A stretch of DNA of 8,111 nt from assembly GCA_003978675.1 (NCBI GenBank), contig QNYP01000184.1, forward strand, positions 1 through 8,111, given 5' to 3'. This DNA is from Hydrogenothermus sp. GTDB taxonomy: Bacteria > Aquificota > Aquificia > Aquificales > Hydrogenothermaceae. Below the pieces are notes generated by a model. It ran no database searches and had not been told where the DNA came from. It worked only from the letters and a program-made list of their open reading frames with translations. Below are positions 6,375-8,111 of the stretch, piece after piece. Within the stretch, counting starts at the first letter, position 1. Every line of letters starts with the position of its first letter. The position numbers and the translations under genes were made by a program.

Positions 6375-7043
6375 TTACTTTAGAACTTTTTTTGTTTTTA
6401 TATAAAAAATGTATAAATCTAGCTCAGCTTGTGTTAATCCAAAATCTTGAGAGATTTTTTCAAGAGCTTCTTCACATTCTAAATAAACTTTTTTCGTAAT
6501 AGTTTTTCTTGGTTTTACTAATCCCTTTTCAAATAAAAATCTTGAAATGTGTCTGTCTATTATTGCTACATCATCAAAACCTATATTTCTTAAAAAATGG
6601 CTTGCTTCTTTATATCCATAGCCGTAAACTTCTTTAACTAAAATTTCCCTTGCAAATTTTCCTTCTTTTTCTTTAGCTAAATCTTCTAATAAGGCCTTTT
6701 TTTCCCTTAACTTTACAATTCTTTCGGCTCTTTGCATTGCAAATCTATGTCCATTTTTACGAATAATTTCGTATAGCTTATCAATACTGTAATTATGAAA
6801 ACCTTCTATTCCAACTTCTTTTTGAATTTTTATTCCCATGGTTGCTGAAGAATTTGCAGTCAAAATACAGAAACAGCTTTCAGAAAAAATATCTGCATCA
6901 TAAGACTCTATTTTTAAGAAAGGTTTAAATGAAAATTTTGTTATTCCTTTTTCTCTTAAAGATTTAAACTGAGAAATTCTTTCATCAACAAATCGTTTAA
7001 CTTCAGAAATTGCCTTTTGAATTTCTTCCTTTGCTGGTATCAA
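6375..7043 (-). CDS. ogg: 8-oxoguanine DNA glycosylase/AP lyase, archaeal Ogg2 type
   Basis: Bifunctional base-excision repair enzyme that removes 8-oxoguanine from DNA and nicks the abasic site. Seen: ILTANSSATMG (60-70), a helix-hairpin-helix around VKEVYGYGYKEASHFLRNIG (136-155) with the predicted Schiff-base lysine Lys145, and VAIIDRHI (159-166) with catalytic Asp163. The 18-residue Lys-Asp spacing equals Lys129/Asp147 of the Methanocaldococcus jannaschii enzyme. It ends in ELDLYIFY...KVLK, as the archaeal proteins do. The length of 222 fits the family (about 205-225). The only early start is TTG at 7043, overlapping the upstream TGA by four bases (TTGA), with AAAGG at 7053-7057 as ribosome site. 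The next ATG would be codon 69, which would delete much of the domain. Ogg2 is mainly archaeal and is also found in some thermophilic bacteria, so an old transfer is plausible. Confidence 0.9.
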   Translation of the reverse strand: MIPAKEEIQKAISEVKRFVDERISQFKSLREKGITKFSFKPFLKIESYDADIFSESCFCILTANSSATMGIKIQKEVGIEGFHNYSIDKLYEIIRKNGHRFAMQRAERIVKLREKKALLEDLAKEKEGKFAREILVKEVYGYGYKEASHFLRNIGFDDVAIIDRHISRFLFEKGLVKPRKTITKKVYLECEEALEKISQDFGLTQAELDLYIFYIKTKKVLK

Positions 7044-7795
7044 CCGTTTTTACCTTTAAATAAATTATACCCGTCTTTAAAAATTCCTTCTGCATCAACA
7101 AAAATATTATGTATTATTTTTTTTGAGAAAGAAACTTTTTTACCATTATAAATAATCGTTAGATTGTTTGCATTCCCAATAGTTTCAAAGTGTATATTTT
7201 TCTTAAAAGATATAACCTTACTTTGCCCTTTTTTTAAGGCTATTACTTCCTTTTTTCCATCAATGTCTGCACTTATCCATATATCGTTATTGGCAACAAG
7301 AACGATAGGAGAGGATAAATACTTATTTTGCGATTCTTTATATATATTGTTTGAAGAAAAGTTATAATTAGATACTATCTCTTCAGGTTCTTTTTTAAAA
7401 GAATAGGATAAAGCAAAAAAGGATATAACAAGAGCCATAAGATAAATAATTCTAAAAATTGATAAAAATCTTTCTTTCAGCGTTTTATATGCGTTGTTTT
7501 CTAACTTTTTGTTTGCTTTTTCTTCTTTTGGTTTAGGTTGCTGTTGCTTGGAATTTTCTCTTTGATTTTCTTTAGAATCTTCAATATTAAAATCAGAAAT
7601 ATTTAACTCTTTAGCTATGCTTTTTAGCATAAAAAGGGAATATGGATAATTTTCCTCTACATACTTTTCATCTTCTTCTAATTTCTTTAAAACAAAAACA
7701 GGTATTTTTAACCTTGAGCTTAAATCTTGCAAGGAAATGTTTTGCTTTTCTCTTTCCTTTTTTAAAAGCTCCATTATTTTAGTAAAATTCCCCAC
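7040..7795 (-). CDS. RodZ-like transmembrane protein with helix-turn-helix domain
   Basis: Probable bitopic inner-membrane protein of the RodZ type. In other bacteria RodZ binds the actin homologue MreB and helps set cell shape. Seen: an N-terminal HTH_25-type domain (about 8-70, MELLKKEREKQNISLQDLSS), a Lys/Gln/Asn-rich linker (74-108), one membrane segment (about 112-132, SIFRIIYLMALVISFFALSY) preceded by positive charges, and a C-terminal outer domain like DUF4115 (about 162-240) with IWISADIDGKK, LKKGQSKVISFKK, TIGNANNL and YNGKK. At 251 residues it is short for RodZ (E. coli 337). The start is uncertain: GTG at 7795 is six bases after the previous stop but lacks a good ribosome site, and ATG at 7774 (residue 8) begins exactly at the domain. 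No mreB is present here. It overlaps the glycosylase gene by four bases. Confidence 0.78.
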   Translation of the reverse strand: MGNFTKIMELLKKEREKQNISLQDLSSRLKIPVFVLKKLEEDEKYVEENYPYSLFMLKSIAKELNISDFNIEDSKENQRENSKQQQPKPKEEKANKKLENNAYKTLKERFLSIFRIIYLMALVISFFALSYSFKKEPEEIVSNYNFSSNNIYKESQNKYLSSPIVLVANNDIWISADIDGKKEVIALKKGQSKVISFKKNIHFETIGNANNLTIIYNGKKVSFSKKIIHNIFVDAEGIFKDGYNLFKGKNG

Positions 7796-7801
7796 AAGAA
7801 T

Positions 7802-7990
7802 TTAAAGCTCCGTGAGCTGACCTTCTTTTATATATTTAACTAAAATATTCCAAGCATCCTTAGATAGTGTCATTTTTTCGCCATTTTCTTCTAAAACTAC
7901 TTCATATTCTCCTTTTTCGTTTTTTCTTACTTCAATATCAGGACAACAAGATGCTGATGAGCATAGAGTTAATCTTTTGATTATTTCCAC
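7802..7990 (-). CDS. Small cysteine-containing protein of unknown function (62 aa)
   Basis: I do not recognise a function. Seen: the N-terminus reads EIIKRLTLCSSASCCPDIEV, with three cysteines at 10, 15 and 16 (Cys-x4-Cys-Cys-Pro). It is followed by a charged beta-like segment (20-42) and a C-terminal helix LSKDAWNILVKYIKEGQLTEL (42-62). There is no signal peptide or membrane segment. The general layout, with a CCP near the start and an AWN-LV---K-GEL-type end, recalls short uncharacterised proteins in other bacteria, but I cannot name a family. The start is GTG at 7990, chosen because AAGGAGGGG lies five bases upstream. A longer in-frame reading to 8071 would add 27 residues, most of them encoded by the inverted-repeat copy at the end of the window, and should be ignored. 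It is the first visible gene of the operon, six bases before the RodZ-like gene if that starts at GTG. The clustered cysteines suggest metal binding or redox, which is inference only. Confidence 0.72.
   Translation of the reverse strand: MEIIKRLTLCSSASCCPDIEVRKNEKGEYEVVLEENGEKMTLSKDAWNILVKYIKEGQLTEL
7827..7935. repeat. Left arm of a perfect 109-base inverted repeat
   Basis: Checked base by base, this segment is the exact reverse complement of 8003-8111. It lies wholly inside the 62-residue gene and covers codons 19 to 54. Pairing ends at 7936/8002, leaving a 67-base spacer. This arm is presumably the native copy because it joins the rest of the operon in frame. Confidence 0.97.
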
Positions 7991-7995
7991 TTTTG

Positions 7996-8004
7996 CCCCT
8001 CCTT
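7996..8004 (-). promoter_or_regulatory. Ribosome binding site fixing the GTG start of the 62-residue gene
   Basis: Read on the minus strand, 8004-7996 is AAGGAGGGG, five bases before GTG at 7990. It is the strongest ribosome site on this strand. Only its outermost two bases fall in the inverted-repeat arm, so most of the site comes from the unduplicated spacer. Confidence 0.8.
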
Positions 8005-8111
8005 GAAGTAAGAAAAAACGAAAAAGGAGAATATGAAGTAGTTTTAGAAGAAAATGGCGAAAAAATGACACTATCTAAGGATGCTTGGAATATTTTAGTT
8101 AAATATATAAA
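8003..8111. repeat. Right arm of the inverted repeat, reaching the last base of the window
   Basis: Exact reverse complement of 7827-7935 with no mismatch. On the plus strand, from 8005, it encodes EVRKNEKGEY onward, that is codons 20 to 54 of the neighbouring 62-residue gene without its start, and it runs off the window. Perfect identity, the absence of any boundary sequence such as an insertion element, and termination exactly at the window edge suggest a fold-back chimera at a contig end. A real, very recent inverted duplication cannot be excluded. Confidence 0.95.

Noticed and set aside
7164..7367. Plus-strand open frame opposite the RodZ-like gene
   Set aside because: It lies inside a coding region with recognisable domains on the other strand and has no supporting signals.
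7806..7818. Small AGCTC-CGT-GAGCT inverted repeat at the end of the 62-residue gene, a possible attenuator before the RodZ-like gene
   Set aside because: A 5-bp stem inside codons, with only a broken T-run after it, is too weak to support a terminator or regulatory hairpin.
7991..8071. In-frame N-terminal extension of the 62-residue protein, starting at 8071 with a hydrophobic-looking MSFFRHFLLKLLHILLF segment
   Set aside because: Almost all of these codons come from the antisense copy in the inverted-repeat arm, so the apparent membrane or signal segment is an artefact of reading the duplicated sequence backwards. GTG 7990 has a proper ribosome site.
1..8111. CRISPR arrays, tRNA or rRNA genes, insertion sequences, toxin-antitoxin or phage defence genes
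   Set aside because: I looked for repeats with spacers, cloverleaf-like segments, transposase motifs and defence domains and saw none. Apart from the terminal inverted repeat, the window is accounted for by ordinary housekeeping and surface-glycan genes.

Overview
This is an AT-rich window of ordinary bacterial chromosome with dense, mostly overlapping genes. The coding style (many AAA, ATA and TTA codons, Lys/Ile/Glu-rich proteins), an archaeal-type 8-oxoguanine glycosylase, and the style of the GlnB and GlnA proteins suggest a thermophilic bacterium. My best guess is Aquificota, family Hydrogenothermaceae (Sulfurihydrogenibium or Persephonella type). That placement is inference from sequence character and memory of the families, not from a search.

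Layout. Positions 21-5037 are on the plus strand: two overlapping family 2 glycosyltransferases (21-788 and 775-1647, probably surface polysaccharide or lipopolysaccharide synthesis), an aldehyde dehydrogenase of the lactaldehyde/y4uC-like group (1684-3117), glnB for the PII nitrogen sensor (3132-3470), and glnA for type I-beta glutamine synthetase (3610-5037). The 139-base glnB-glnA gap is the only sizeable non-coding stretch. It holds a perfect 18-base palindrome and an imperfect sigma-54-like -24/-12 element, so glnA may have its own control in addition to read-through from glnB.

Positions 5034-7990 are on the minus strand and read as one tightly packed operon, in transcription order: a 62-residue cysteine-containing protein of unknown function, a RodZ-like membrane protein with a cytoplasmic helix-turn-helix domain, an Ogg2-type DNA glycosylase/lyase, rsmG (16S rRNA methyltransferase) and an RluB/RsuA-family rRNA pseudouridine synthase. 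Junctions are overlaps of 4 and 1 bases or gaps of 1 and 6 bases. The operon runs convergently into glnA, and the two stop codons overlap by four bases. The only visible glnA terminator lies inside the pseudouridine synthase coding sequence.

The right end carries a perfect 109-base inverted repeat (7827-7935 and 8003-8111) with a 67-base spacer. It runs exactly to the last base and duplicates codons of the 62-residue gene in opposite orientation. This looks more like a fold-back chimera at a contig end than biology, so sequence right of about 8003 should not be trusted as native upstream DNA. I do not see a clearly new multi-gene system. The points most worth checking are the glnA control region, the nested terminator, the small Cys protein and the terminal inverted repeat.
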